This document shows, in pieces, positions 1 through 12,248 of a stretch of 64,000 nt of DNA; position 1 is the first letter of the stretch, and each line of letters begins with the position of its first letter. The notes beneath the pieces were generated by a model. It saw nothing but the letters and a program-made list of their open reading frames with translations, was not told where the DNA came from and made no database searches. The stretch comes from Lineus longissimus (lineage: Eukaryota; Nemertea; Pilidiophora; Heteronemertea; Lineidae), in the NCBI RefSeq assembly GCF_910592395.1, contig NC_088310.1, positions 19,971,501 through 20,035,500 on the forward strand, given 5' to 3'. A program made the translations under genes and the position numbers.

Positions 1-224
1 ATGTACTGAAAATAACAAGAAGTTGAAACCTTTCACACATTTTACATTCTTTTACTTTCAAATGATGCAACAGTGCTCAATTCTTCAGATGCAGAGAGCC
101 TGGTAATGTCAGGTAGTCCATGATGTAACAACCCCACAGCACTACTCAAACTTGCTTAATGCCACCAGTGACCAGAAAGACAGCAAAATCTGCAAGAATG
201 AAATCGACAAAAATGCTTACACAC

Positions 225-3200
225 CTCCATGACAATGCCCTTCTGAGTCTTGGTGCCTTGGCACAGCACCTGAAGCACAGGATCGACCCATTTCTGCTGC
301 CAATTCACCAGGTCCTTCTCTGGTGATGTCTTTCCTTTTAGTCCAAGTTCTTCCTTAGAAACTGATGCAAGCTTGTCATAGAGTTCACCGGCCTGAAATT
401 ACACAATTCATTCACTATTACATTGTAATGCAGAAAGCCATAGATATCATAAAATATGATTCGATAAATATGAATGAGTTTGACTTTGAAATGATTACTT
501 TCTTCATCTGCTACATAGCATCAAGAGGACAATATCAATAGACAAAATTGGAGAACAAACTTGCCTGATTACCATATGAATGGTCAGTGATGACATTCAA
601 AATCTGGTAAGGCAGGGTGGGTGATATCTGAAGGAACTTCTCAGCACCAAGATGGTCGACTAGACTACACAGGGGTCCAAACTTGCCCTTAGACGTCCAC
701 GGAATGCCGAGGAGGGAGACGCCTAACTCTTCCACAAATTTGCTGTCTTTTGGATCTGAAACACAAACTGTCAAAGTACAAAGAAATTCAAGGCAAAGGG
801 AACCCATATCTCGAAAACTTGTTATTTTGTATTATGATGAGTTTCATGCCGAGTCGTAGTAAAGTGAGGTCATAATAGGCTGACAGTATTACCTCAGGAG
901 GTCAAGACCACACTGATACATGTTACCCATCCCTCTGCCTGATATCTACGGACACATCATGAGGACATCCAGTCAATTAGTGATTTTGCATTTAGTGTAT
1001 TCAGGACGAGGCTCTGTGTCAAAACAGATAAGGGCAGACAATGAGAATAAGGAGTCTGTCTCTAAAATTAATTAGTTATAAGCGAGGAAGATCTGTATTC
1101 AGAGACATAGCAAAATTATACTTGCTGACCTTCACCAGTTGCTTTCAGATGGATCTGAACAGTGTTCACAAAAACAATCCTTGCTTGATGTCGAACAGGC
1201 TGAAAAGGAAGAAAGCATCAGTGAGAACGGTAAATTAAATATTCGAAAGATGAACAAACCTTAAGGCAAGACAGAACAACGTCAAATTCACTCAATCTAG
1301 ATTTATATTGAAAGATATCAAACTTTGACTTTACCTCCACTGGATCTTCCCAGTGCGTCCAAACATAGGAGAGGATTTTCTGCGCTATGTCTTGCTGGCC
1401 TCGGAGGTGATCCTTCAAACAAACATTATCAGGCTGTTCATCAAGGCACTGGCTGAAATGAGTAAGACAGGATATTAATAATAATAGTGATGTTGGCCTG
1501 GTTGGTCCAAACAAGTTATTAAGTCTAAGTTGACTTTACTTTTTTTAACATCTTGGTCTCAATTTCAGTGTAGCGTAGTATCATCCCAAGGCTTAAAAAA
1601 GTCCAGTACAGCGTATTTGAAATCAAGCAAAAGTTGTGTGCCTTCACTGAACTATTTATCAAAAGGCAGCATTTTGTTTAGTCTTACACAAATGGGCTAA
1701 AGTTCACTTGAACATGAAAGGATTGTTAGCCTTCACAGCACATGTTTCTATTTTCATAAGCAGACAATAGGTAATGAATAACTTAGGCTAAATACCACAT
1801 AAATTTTCTCTACAGACGATAAACGAAACTTACCAGGCTTTTGCTGTCCAAGCAATAAGACACCGTGAACGAATAAAGTTAGTGTTGGTGTCCACAGACC
1901 TTTCAGAAATGAGAAGGATCTTGTTGATGACGGTAATCAGCAGATTGGTTCCAGGTCTTCCAGCAGGTTCCTTGGTAAGGTCACCTGTGCCTAACGCGGT
2001 TGAGAGGCCATGAAGGAGACAGATCTGTGAGCTAGTACACAGACTAGGGTAGCTTGCTCCTTCGGGGGTGAATGATGCATTTACCAATGTTTGGATGTCT
2101 TCTCCGAGTATGAAATGATAGATCTGAAATTGGGAGAAAATCTTCAGGATATCTTTGAAAATTCCACATTCATTTAGAAAGTTGCAACTTATTCCATAGG
2201 ATACATCCTTCTCAAGTATAGTAACATTCGTTTTTTTCACAACTTTTTCCTGCTTTCGAAACCTGGACAAGTCTAGGAAATGGCAAAATACATTTATTTT
2301 CTGTGACATCAATCGATATTGAGATTATCCAATACTTACCATGCTGATTGCTGACTGGTCATACATGACGTTGAACAGGAGAGGGAGCGTCATTCCACTG
2401 GTACTTTGACAATCAAGAAGGAAGTAATCTGAAGGGTAGAAATCACAACTCTAGTCAAACTGATTTTTAAACTTAGAACTAACAACAGATGAAACTTTAT
2501 AATGACTATTGACCTCTTCATAGCAATGTTAAGTTTATCCCTGGTGGCTGAATTAGATTCTGCCCAGCTTTGCTATCAAACCAGAAACAGCATACAAATC
2601 TATTCACAATCCAAAAACAGCTTCACCAGAAACGTTGAAACCTGAAACATTACCTGATACTAAGATTTCTTGGATGCATTTGATGATTTTCCCGAAATGA
2701 TCCGAAAGTTCACCGGCCGCAAAGAGATCTGTCAACTTGATTGAAAACTTCTGTAGTATCCTGTTGATGGTTTGGATGGATTTTAAACACAGCTGCATGG
2801 CCTGATTCTTCTCAACAGGACTGTTGGTCTCCCTGTTAAAAGCGGAGTTGAGACACAGTTTACCTACAGTGGGACTCCTGGACAAATGGATGCTATGATT
2901 ACAGGGCTGTCACTGCATTACTACGACAATCCCCCTACCTGGCTCTGGAAGTCAATGAATCATAACAGAAGGACTGCTCCCTCAGGGATGTTATCCCAGC
3001 AAAGCAAGAGGAGGCAAGGCCAGGAAACAACATACATACCTACTCCTTTGGGAGGACTGGCTGACTGCACGAGCAAGGAAACCCAACACTGAAAGAAAAT
3101 GGTAAGAGCCACTATATCTTCAACAAATCCAGATGATAAAATTGAAATAAGGAATGTTCAGTTGATTTTATTCATGAGAGATGCAAATCAAATGCATAAA

Positions 3201-5025
3201 TAGTAACTTACCTTCGACAATGATCGGTTCCAAACACTTTTCAACTGCAATGAAAAGTCAAGATAAGTAGAATTGAAACGACCACTGAAAATGCCAGATT
3301 TGGCTTTTACGGCCAATACTATCACTAAGCAAACAGGATATCAGCTACTCCAAGTCTTGAACCTTTCACCTTCTGACCACAAAGCAGATGTCCAACAACA
3401 TAACTATCATATATAAAAGAGAGCCATATATATTTTTGCTGTTACAAGACCCCTAGCTTAATACATTGATGAACATGCAATTACTACTTTACTATTCGAC
3501 TTACTTTGGGACAGAGTATCTAGCAACATCAAAAGGTTTTCGACATCCAGCTTCACCACAGGTTGACCATCCTCGAGACTGGAAACATCCTTTAACTTCT
3601 CTGTCAGTATCGACTGGATTTCAGTTTGAAGGACTGGACTGGCTCCATTTAGGGAACTGGAAAGAAATTATTGTTATAGAAGTCATTCCCTAGAGAGAAA
3701 AGGAATTACTATTGGTGGTCGAGGTGCTGTTGGGAGCAGGGGTCCACTGGCCATTGGTACTGAAAGTCATGAGAGATCCAGCAGCATAAACAAGACCTAA
3801 CGAGTTATAGGTTCAAGACCTAAAGAGTTTATAGGATCAATGTTACTTTCATAGTTTTAGGAAGACGTAGACAGACTCATTGTTGTGGTCTTGTTTAAAA
3901 AAAAGATGTGTGCAGAGTTAATTTTGAATAGACAGATTAGGAAAGAAGAATGCTGTAAGCTAACATTTTACCTTGTAATGAGTTTCTTCAATGGAAAGCT
4001 TGTGGGACATTTGAAATAGAGATCTACCACAACTTCAATGCAGAGATGGGTAACATCGCTACACCTTGGTGCAGCTGTCAAGTAGGACCCAACCTGAAGA
4101 GCAAGAAGAACACATATCACAATGCATTCAACTGTAATAAGTGAAAAATACAGGACTCTTACTCTAATTGCTGAAATGCATAAAACCATGGAGGTACCTC
4201 CATGATAAAACTAATACCGGTACTTTATAACTCTGTAAACCCTTTGCCGAGTCCAGGCCAAACTGAAAGACCTTGTGCTCAACTGGTAGCCCCAGTCTGG
4301 ACCAGAAACTGGCTAGTTTTGCTCTTTGTGAACTCGATCTCAAATCTTACCCTTTTGACAGCAATAAGCTGTGTGGATCCATCCAAAACTGTGCAGATTT
4401 TATCCAGATCTTCCAACACATGTCGATCTAAAAAGAAGAGTATTCTTTATTAGCTGGAGTTAAGAGCCTGGCATTATCAAAAGTATGCAATAGTCAAGAC
4501 AAACATTTTAACATAGTAACTGAATCTCCTGTCTCAACCAATTAACTTTTTCCTTTTTTTTTCATGACGCCAGACAATCCCTCTCGAGCCATTGCCTGGC
4601 GTCTTTTACCGTGAAGATCTATTGTAAAGATTGTTTGTTGGTCCGATCCTAGGTGGTACCGGCGTATCTGGAAAAGGGCCTATGATTGGCAAGGGAAGTC
4701 ATTGTTATAAGGATTCGGCTGAAATGAGAACGTCCCCATGGCATTGATTGGCCATGTATCGTATGGCTATGGATGATGAATAAATCGGCCCGCCGCTTTT
4801 TGATGATGAGAACATGCAACATAAAAAATGAAGAGATTGGCCCTTCTTCATAAGTTGGTGTTTGTAGCAGACGATGCAAGTTCATGGTGGTGCCACTGCA
4901 CTAGTCACTAGTGGATCAGAAAAGAGCTCACCATTTTTAACAGATTTCAAACGTTCACAAATATGCTTAGAAGGGAGTAAGCTCTCTTTGCTGGGATTAC
5001 CCCTCGTCTTTGAGGTCTTAGGCAT
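225..5025 (-). CDS. THADA: THADA, tRNA (32-2'-O)-methyltransferase regulator, N-terminal part (gene continues past left edge)
   Basis: THADA is a large armadillo/HEAT-like protein, the animal counterpart of yeast Trm732, which supports 2'-O-methylation of tRNA position 32 with an FTSJ1/Trm7-type methyltransferase; human THADA is also linked to thyroid adenoma and SERCA regulation. Thirteen exons are joined in frame: 5025-4932, 4427-4351, 4093-3972, 3656-3505, 3244-3212, 3088-3040, 2877-2654, 2428-2340, 2123-1834, 1452-1335, 1199-1130, 755-565, 392-225, giving about 559 residues. Recognisable family blocks are VDLYFKCPTSFPLKKLI followed by SSLNG, YVWTHWEDPVE followed by PVRHQA, and the KGKFGPLCSLVDHLGAEKFL block. 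The start (MPKTSKTRG) is chosen because its exon is open, has a GT donor in the required phase and precedes the first family-like exon. Exon 12 ends at a GC donor. Later exons lie beyond position 1. Identity is firm; the first exon is less certain. Confidence 0.88.
4566..4603. repeat. Strong stem-loop in THADA intron 1
   Basis: Two 13-nt arms (4566-4578 and 4591-4603) are reverse complements at 12 of 13 positions around a 12-nt loop containing CTCGAG. It lies in the intron between THADA exons 1 and 2, next to a T-rich run. Its function is unknown; it may be the core of a decayed foldback element. Confidence 0.6.
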
Positions 5026-5043
5026 CAGCACACTTTCTTCTGA

Positions 5044-5089
5044 CAACAATCAGAGTTTATAAATCAACAATCAGAGTTTATAAATCAAC
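5044..5089. repeat. 21-nt direct repeat upstream of the THADA start
   Basis: Two exact 21-nt copies (5044-5064 and 5065-5085), each with the core CAGAGTTTATAAAT, are followed by the first few bases of a third. They sit about 20 bases upstream of the proposed THADA ATG on the minus strand, so they would fall in its 5' leader or promoter. Confidence 0.7.
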
Positions 5090-5631
5090 AAAATTCATCT
5101 TTTTTGGGACAGAAAAGTGCTTTAGAATCTGCCCACGCGCATTTGTTCACCACTGGTCATGGGCGGTCGGTCTAAACAAACTGGGTGGGTATAAATTGGG
5201 TTGATCGGAACGAATGTGATATGAAACATGTCTTCTGTCAAAAGAATGTCTTATACCTCTTCACCAACTCCTATTCATATAGGTTAGGTCAAGTTCACAA
5301 CATCCCATAAGGCCATGGGATGCACTTTACTGATAATAAGTTCCCTCCTGGTTGTGACCTCGTCTCATTCATTCAAATGGCATGCAGTCTCTACCAAGTC
5401 AGATGACAGATGTTGTGTAATGCCCCAACTGACTGTTGCTGTGTCATGGCTATTCCTGCTACAGCCATGGAAGACCTGCACTCATGCTGTTAAGGTCGAC
5501 TGGTTTGTCTCATCCACAATCAGTTAGCCTCAGGAGACATCACAGCCAGTCCGATTAGAGAAATAGGGTATACCATTCAGATCTTTTTCGAGAAGGGTAA
5601 CTAACAAGAAGAGCACATGTCATTTTTACAA
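5090..5631. other. Intergenic spacer between THADA 5' end and MRPS12 3' end
   Basis: No exon could be supported here. The short open frame at 5315-5527 (+) looks hydrophobic at its start but has no family resemblance or splice context. A small hairpin (CATCCCAT / ATGGGATG) lies near 5302-5323. The THADA promoter should be in this spacer, as both neighbours are transcribed leftwards. Confidence 0.5.
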
Positions 5632-5637
5632 TTTATT
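5632..5637 (-). terminator. Poly(A) signal of MRPS12
   Basis: AATAAA on the minus strand about 160 nt downstream of the MRPS12 stop codon, a normal 3' UTR distance. Confidence 0.6.
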
Positions 5638-5793
5638 TCAAATCAATTCACATAAAGTCTGACAAAACCAAGTTTGCAGTGGATTCTGAACCTGACGGAG
5701 GCTGGGCACTTCTCTTGCACACACAACTAAAGAATCTTTCCAAGTGATATCAAGGCAAATCCTCATATAAAAATGTTCCTAACACAATCTTTC

Positions 5794-6964
5794 TTACTTG
5801 TCCTTTCTTACATGAGCAAGATCATATTTCCCGCGTACACATTTAAGTTTTACTCCGGGCAGGTCCTGCATGCGACCACCTCGGACTAACACAATGTTAT
5901 GCTCCTGTAAGTTATGTCCTTCACCAGGAATATAAGCAGTTACTTCCTTTCCGTTACTGAGCTTCACACGCACACATTTCCTGTTAGCAGAGTTCGGTTT
6001 CTTTGGCTTTTTTATAAGTGTTTTTAATACTACTCCTTTGAGTTGAGGATTTCCTTCAAGAGGGTGCCTAAGCCCTTTCATCTTCTTTTTAGGCGGGCCG
6101 TTCCGATGCATTTGCATAAGCGAAGCCATACCACACACTGGTTGTTCTACAGTTACAGACGGAGTCCCTTGAAGTAACGAATCTTTGGGCTGTAGGAATC
6201 CCTTCAATAATCTCGACAAGTCTCGTTTAGGTGTCTCCATTTTACAAACTTGTCTTGAACGGTCTGAAATCAGGGAATAACAAAAATATAAATTTCTTAA
6301 AAACAATTAATATCACAGTACTTTGCAACCTTAACAACATGCTTGAGTGAATGTGTCTTTGGCTGGGGAGTGTGTCACTTGTTGTTTATGTTTCTCACAT
6401 GGATTCCTCTTGGGAAGTGCTGCTACTGCAAACTATAAATGTATGATCCTATACTACACAGTATTTTGATATTTTCTCTTGTATTCTGGGCAAAGTCCAT
6501 TGGCCTCCCATTGGTAAAAGGCAAGACTAATGACTGAAATTTAACTTCAACAAACACATCCAAAAAGAAAATATTCTTGACTTACTCTGAATGAGTAGCG
6601 GAGACCTCACCAAGGCTGTTATTGTAGAACTAAATGTACGAAGAGGATTACTCTTTACATGATCTAGAAATAGAGAGAGGGAGAAGAGTTTCAGCGTGAA
6701 TTTACCTCGTGAGTAACGGATCATGTCAAAATTGCTGGATACCTCACATATGTTCATCTCTCTGGAGTCCCTCCCCAGGTTCTGATCTGATGAAACAAGA
6801 CTGATGTCAGGTAGCAACTTTTTTGGGGGTGATGCTATAAGTTTGAAAAAGGTGACATTTTGGAAGGGGAATGACTGACCCGATGCCTCCAACTTACTTG
6901 GAATGAGCAGCAATGATTTCACAAATGTCGGTGAAGTTGAGCATACTGCACGAAGGGGATTCAT
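5794..6964 (-). CDS. MRPS12: Mitochondrial small-subunit ribosomal protein S12 (uS12m)
   Basis: This is the mitochondrial uS12 protein of the decoding centre. The main coding exon is 6263-5794, with stop TAA. It encodes the universal uS12 core: RNGPPKKK, the [12 protein letters not shown] motif, [35 protein letters not shown]. The residue-numbered product with the minimal splice form (exon 6975-6898, ATG at 6964-6962, joined to 6263) is 178 residues. That is longer than human MRPS12 because of a longer N-terminal extension. The extension begins [20 protein letters not shown], basic and hydroxylated with no early acidic residues, as expected of a mitochondrial targeting peptide. A second 78-nt exon (6663-6586), clearly homologous to the first and in the same phase, can be included or skipped without breaking the frame; a third possible exon is at 6786-6706. 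Upstream untranslated exons were not resolved. The methionine reached by reading back to 6306 is intronic and was rejected as the start. Confidence 0.95.
6586..6663 (-). other. MRPS12: Duplicated cassette exon of MRPS12 (copy B)
   Basis: A 78-nt segment bounded by a pyrimidine-rich acceptor ending CTAG and a GTAAGT donor. It matches the upstream 78-nt exon (6975-6898) without gaps. Both encode NPLR followed by a Ser/Thr-rich stretch and end (L/R)SPLLIQ or KSLLLIP. Both start and end in phase 1, so the cassette is frame-neutral. Copy B has AGT where copy A has the ATG, so it cannot supply the start codon itself. Confidence 0.75.
6706..6786 (-). other. Possible third presequence-type exon of MRPS12 (copy C)
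   Basis: An 81-nt open segment with acceptor CAG and donor GTAAAT, also phase 1 to phase 1, containing an in-frame ATG and ending ATCCGTTACTCACGAG. That end resembles the end of copy B. Its peptide is acidic and not presequence-like, so it may be a decayed copy or an unused exon. Confidence 0.3.
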
Positions 6965-6975
6965 CTTCTCGAGAT

Positions 6976-7837
6976 CTGGAAGAAGAAAATGAACAAAAAG
7001 AATGTAGCTGGTGTAATTTTAAGTCAAGCTGTAGTAAATTATACAATATAAACATTTAGTCAAGCTGTAAATTATACTACCACGAGGTATAGTCCTGAAA
7101 TATGAAAGTAACGAGTGAATACTATCACTACTCTAGAATTTAATATAGTACAGAAATTGTAATGTAATATGTAACCCAAGGCCAACTTGGCAAAGTGTAT
7201 TGTAGCCTACTGTGAATTTATTTTATGTTCTCATGCGACACTCACAGATACTAGAAAAGAGGCCTACGATGTGATCGATATCATGATAGTATCAGGATCG
7301 ATGTTGAATACATTCCCACTTGTTCAGTCAGATGCAACTGCCGTAAAGTGCCAAAGGCAGAAGGCCTTGCCATCAGCACCAGTGGCTTCATTTTCAAATA
7401 GCACGGTGTCGCCACCTACAGGTCACCTCTAGACCAAAAATGTAGTTCGTTAATTACTTTATATTGTCAGTTATAACATTTCAGGGGCACGCAAATCAAA
7501 TAAAAAGCATCCAGCAGGCTTAGACTACTACTGGATGTTCTGGAAAACTAAATATATGCATTATAGAGAAAGAAATAAGGCGAATTACCAATGAAAATCT
7601 GGTCTTTCGTGAACAAATCAGTAAGCAGTCGCCATTTTTTTTTACTGAGGCATGGGTAGTAGGTCTAGAATATTCAAACATGTCAAATGCATATATATAA
7701 GAATGTAAAGTAAATCCATTGCAGAAATTTTACACAAGAATCTTAATAAGGGATATAAGTTGTATGAACAGTGAGAAATCTACAATATTATCGAGGTGGA
7801 TGTTGTTGGTTGAGGTCACATTTTATATTTTTCCAAC
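6976..7837. promoter_or_regulatory. Shared upstream region of MRPS12 (-) and WDR74 (+)
   Basis: About 0.86 kb separates the first supported coding exons of two divergently transcribed genes, so it should hold both promoters and the 5' untranslated exons of MRPS12. No coding exon is supported. The WDR74 start codon itself lies in a short palindrome (AACATGG / CCATGTT, 7835-7857). Confidence 0.45.
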
Positions 7838-10800
7838 ATGGCTGCGCCCATGTTCAACGTGTTTTGCGGTGCCGAAACAGGCCTTTTTAAAGGTATTATG
7901 GCCTATTTATACAAAATGCTTTCCCACCATTAGATTTCTGTGAATCGTTTCCGACCTAGAAGCATCATAGATTTGATCATCAGCCCACAGCTAAGCGAGA
8001 AAAGCCCCAGTTGTTGTCTTGCTTCTTCCAATGCATAATGTGCATGCCATATGGTGGCGCCGCCTAAAGTATTTATGTGGAACTAAGACATCTGAGACAG
8101 AAGAGACAAAACACTAGGATGTGCTTCCCCAGAATGTTTATTTGCAGTCTGTGCTTGTCCGGCCTGTTTTGTAGGATGGGGCAGAGCCTCCCTCTTGTAA
8201 TGTCGTTGAGTTGTTGCATCATGTTTTGTTGTCGAACAGCGCCCAAAAATTAATTGCCATCTTAAAAATTGATGCGACAATCATTCACAATTGTATTTGA
8301 GTGTTTTTTAAAGGCTCACATTGTTATGACTTCAGTGTGTTAGGAACAGCATCAGCAATCATGACCCTCTGCAGTACCGTGTTGCAGTATACGTCTCTGA
8401 ATACACTGAAGATCCCAACGGGTTTAAATGGCCCAGCAGTCCTCGGCTAATTTACTCATCCTCAATGTATGTCACTGCAATAGGGCAATGACACAGATTG
8501 TACCATTGGACAATACATGGCAATATTCATTTCTCTTCACAAAGCCCAAAAAAGAGGAATTTGCCTTTGGACAGGTTGTTCTCGGTAATGTTCTTGCCAA
8601 AGCAGCAGCCCTGGTGTGACATGTTATCCTGTATGTGTTTTCTTTTCCTATTCCTTACAGGTGTAAATGTTGTTAAAAGATTCCACACCAACATTAATGA
8701 AATCAAGAATGCGGACAGAAATCTGGAGATATGTGCCATGTGTTGGAAAAATAAGAGTGAGACAAAAGTAAGACGAGTTCCAGTGTCAATGTGTGCAACA
8801 AGTTTCTTCCAGATTCATGAATATTTTTGTCTCATAACAGTCGACATTGTAGGCTATCATTGTGCTCGGGTAATAGTTTAAAAGCCCCAGTACCACATGT
8901 CTTTGAAGTGACCCAATCAAGAATACAAAGTGTGAGATTGAGATTGCATGCCCATTGTGCATATTATTTGGCTTTTTAATGATATTGTTCAGAGTCTTAT
9001 CTTTTCCTATTCCAGGTTTCCTATGCGCTGAAGAATCGTGCTGTGAAGACGTATGATGTGGAAACTGGTGATGTTGACGATGAACTGGAGTGTTCTGGTG
9101 GAGAGGGAAAGCTGACAGGATTAGAAGTTTATGACAAGTAGGTCATTCATCACGCAAGAAGGGTCCTCACTTTGTCACAAACCACCAATTTGTCATTGAT
9201 TTGAATTATTGTTGATTTATTCTGTAACATACGACTCGCACATCCCTTTATCTATTTACAGTCACTACATAAGCTGTGTGGAATCCGGAGCATTAAGAGT
9301 TTGGGATGAATCTGGTGCTGTTAAGGTAAGAGAACTTTCAGTCTACTGGGTGTCCCGAAGCATTTTCATAGTCATTTTCTGCAGAAGAACTTTATGTACA
9401 ACGTAGCACACTTTAACCTGATTGAAATAACATCACATTAAATGATAACCGACGAGTGATCATTTTTTGCAATAAGTGTCCGATTCTTTTCAGACTGAAA
9501 TCGAAGCTGGAGAAAATGTGTGCAAACTGGTGCAGAATCGCTGGAAACCCAACCTGGTTGCCACAGGAGGAAAAGAAAACGACCTAAAAGTGTGGGACTT
9601 GTCAAATCCGACAGACGTTTTGTTTAAAGCGAAAAATGTGAGTATGAGGGGAATAGAACATGCAATAAATGCACTTTATGAAATAGACTTCAAGAGAGAC
9701 GCTGTCAATCTCTTGTACTGATCAGTTCAGTTTAGTTTGAGTGTTGACATAACTTCCAACTCCACTTGAGATTTATCTGTTGAATACTCTTTGAAGAGGA
9801 AGATGTTTATAATCAGTGTAGATAAAAACTTTGTTTTTATCCATTCCGTTGCAGGTGAAACATGATTGGTTAAACTTGCGAGTGCCTGTTTGGATTTTAG
9901 ACATGTCTTTCTTACCCGATAGTCAAAAAGTAGTCATGGCCACTGGACATCACCAGGTATGTATAGATTGAGAGAAAAAAAATCCGATGTTTCTTCTCAA
10001 AAATTCAGTTTGCTTGTAATATTAAATTCTCCACCAATGAGATAGCAGAGCTCCCCAAGTTTAGAAATGGTTTACGAATCTCTCTTCTTGTAGTCCTCCA
10101 CCACAGCCCTTAGAATTTCAACCAGTATCAAACACCTCTCACCTCTGGGGCAGCATTTTTTGTCAATCGTCTGTCTGAAGCGTGTCCGGCTGACTGGTAA
10201 CAGTTACAAAAGTAAAACACAATAAAAAACAACCACAAATTGCTTATGATATATTTGTATGTTGCAAATAATGTTTCCTCATATTTGCACCTTTCTAATT
10301 CAGGTTCGAGTTTATGATCCATCTGCGCAAAGACGACCGGTCTTAAGCATGGAGTTTGATGAATATCCTCTAACGGCCATGGGACTTGTTGCAAATGAAT
10401 AGTAAGTATATTTCTCTGCAGCTGCCAGACTTGTCAATAATTCAGTTTACCATAGGGGACATTCACCTAGGAGAATTTGTGGACAGGGTCGAGAGTTAGT
10501 TTCTAACAACTTTTGTTGTCTATTTCAGTCAAGTTGTTGTTGGGAACACCCATGGCAAAATGGGACTGTTGGACTTTCGCAAGGGTATGTAGCAATAAGA
10601 TAAATCTGTGTTATCATTAAAGGCTAATGCTGTTTGTTTACTTTGGTGGTCATCTCCATGGTTTCCATAGTTTCTGTTTATCTATAGCCGTTCAATGTTA
10701 TACAATGTGGCAGAGGTCTCTATTGACGTTTCTGTCTCTCAATCCAAATGTTACGGTTTCTTATACAGTCTTGTTGATACGAATTTGCCCCCTACGATGT

Positions 10801-12090
10801 TGAGCTCAAAGGTACTGCAGCATGGGCTGCTGCCTTATACCAAGCAGTACCTTTTCAGAGACCTTTGATGGTCACAGTTGTGGTTAGTTGTGCTTAATCC
10901 CTGTCTTTTGTTTCAGGGAAGTTACTTCACTGTTTCAAAGGGTTTGCTGGTGGTATCAGATCCATAGAGTGCCATCCTACCCTGCCACTCATAGCATCAT
11001 GTGGACTGGACAGGTTTCTACGGATACACGATTTAAACACAAAGAAGTTACTCCACAAGGTAAAACTATCTTGTATTGTTGGATAAATGATGAACTTATT
11101 GTTGGATAAACAATATGCCTACTTTTTCTTCAAGATTTAACCTGGTGGTGACTGAGAAGTACATGTACATGTGTTTGGACACATTCACTCTGGTTAACTC
11201 TTGGAAGGCTTTCAGAGGTAGTCAGCAGCAGGGTTCAAAAACACCTCTTGTCCTTGTTCTTGTAACCTACCACATGTACTTTCAAATGAATTATGTATGC
11301 ATGTAAAAGAAACAGTATGCATCTCTTAAATCTTGGGAGACCCTTGCCTATTTGATGAATGAAAGCAGAATGTCATTCCTTTGCATCTATTAAAATTACA
11401 CAGTCATATTTTTTCAGTTTTATCTAAAATCACGATTGAACTGCCTCCTGATGAAATCTGACGGTTGGGAAACTGTTCCCGGTGGTGAGGAAATCACCGA
11501 GACAGCAGAAGATGCAGAAGAAGGTATGGAAGATGGAGAAGGTGGTGAAAAGGATGACCTCTGGGATAACCTTGATGAGGTCAGGGACAGAAAACGTAAA
11601 CACCAGGATGAGAAATTGGGAAAGTCAGCAAAAATCTCCAGGGAAAAAATGCCAGATGGAAAGATAACTGTCAAAGGTGACAAACGGAAGAGAGAGAAAA
11701 GTAAGTATTTTCAATGAGACAGTCATCTTTGTGATGAAGATCTAATTGCACTGGCAGTATAATTCGACTTCGTGTATGGGTCATCAGGGTGTTGACTGCC
11801 AGGAGGGGTTGTCTACTAGCTAGCTTATTATCTTTCAGAGGTTCACACTAGATTGTCATATGTTTCCATGATATTTTCCCCTTAAAATCAGGATATCCAT
11901 GTTGATAAAACCATCAGTGATAGTACACAAGATGACTATTGTTAGCCACTCTTGCTGAGCAATCTGTCGTGATTAGGTCTCCAGAGTTTCCTGTGCCTGC
12001 TGAGATTATTACAAAGCTTCATGACAATAGATAAGGCATTGCTGAATTTACTTAGGTTTCTTTTCAGGGAAGAAGAAAGCTAAAGACTGA
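7838..12090 (+). CDS. WDR74: WD repeat-containing protein 74
   Basis: WDR74 (yeast Nsa1) is a nucleolar WD40 protein of the early pre-60S particle, released by the AAA ATPase NVL2. Eleven exons join in frame: 7838-7892, 8661-8767, 9016-9137, 9262-9325, 9494-9637, 9855-9956, 10304-10401, 10529-10584, 10917-11059, 11418-11700, 12068-12090, for 398 residues (human 385). Diagnostic blocks are VFCGAETGLFKGVN at the N-terminus, CVESGALRVWDE, VATGGKENDLKVWDLS, FKAKNVKHDWLNLRVPVW, ATGHHQVRVYDPSAQRRP, VVVGNTHGKMGLLDFRKGK, IASCGLDRFLRIHDL and FYLKSRLNCLL. The tail is acidic and then Lys/Arg-rich (KRKREKRKKKAKD), like a nucleolar signal. The first exon was chosen because GAETG is the family signature and its phase fits exon 2. 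Nothing looks broken. Confidence 0.96.
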
Positions 12091-12182
12091 TGATTTGACA
12101 GGACTACACTGCTGTGGGAGACTATACTTGGGGATCATCACATCCTAAACTAGGATAAAGGCGTCTTCCAAAGAGTATGAAA

Positions 12183-12188
12183 AATAAA
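12183..12188 (+). terminator. Poly(A) signal of WDR74
   Basis: AATAAA about 95 nt after the WDR74 stop codon on the same strand. Confidence 0.65.
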
Positions 12189-12248
12189 ATGGTCTGAATC
12201 ATGATTATGATACATGAAGTACTATGTTAACCTTTGTGATGTACTTTT

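Noticed and set aside
5315-5527. 70-codon open frame (+) with a hydrophobic start resembling a signal peptide
   Set aside because: No family resemblance, no supportive splice or start context, and it lies in a spacer between two minus-strand genes. Chance frames of this length are common here.
6264-6306. Extension of the MRPS12 frame to an upstream methionine
   Set aside because: The segment is intronic: a clear TTTCAG acceptor lies at 6264 and the spliced presequence exon joins in phase.
8428-8619. 63-codon open frame considered as the first exon of WDR74
   Set aside because: It could splice in phase to exon 2, but the exon at 7838-7892 encodes the family signature GAETGLFKG in the same phase and is clearly correct.
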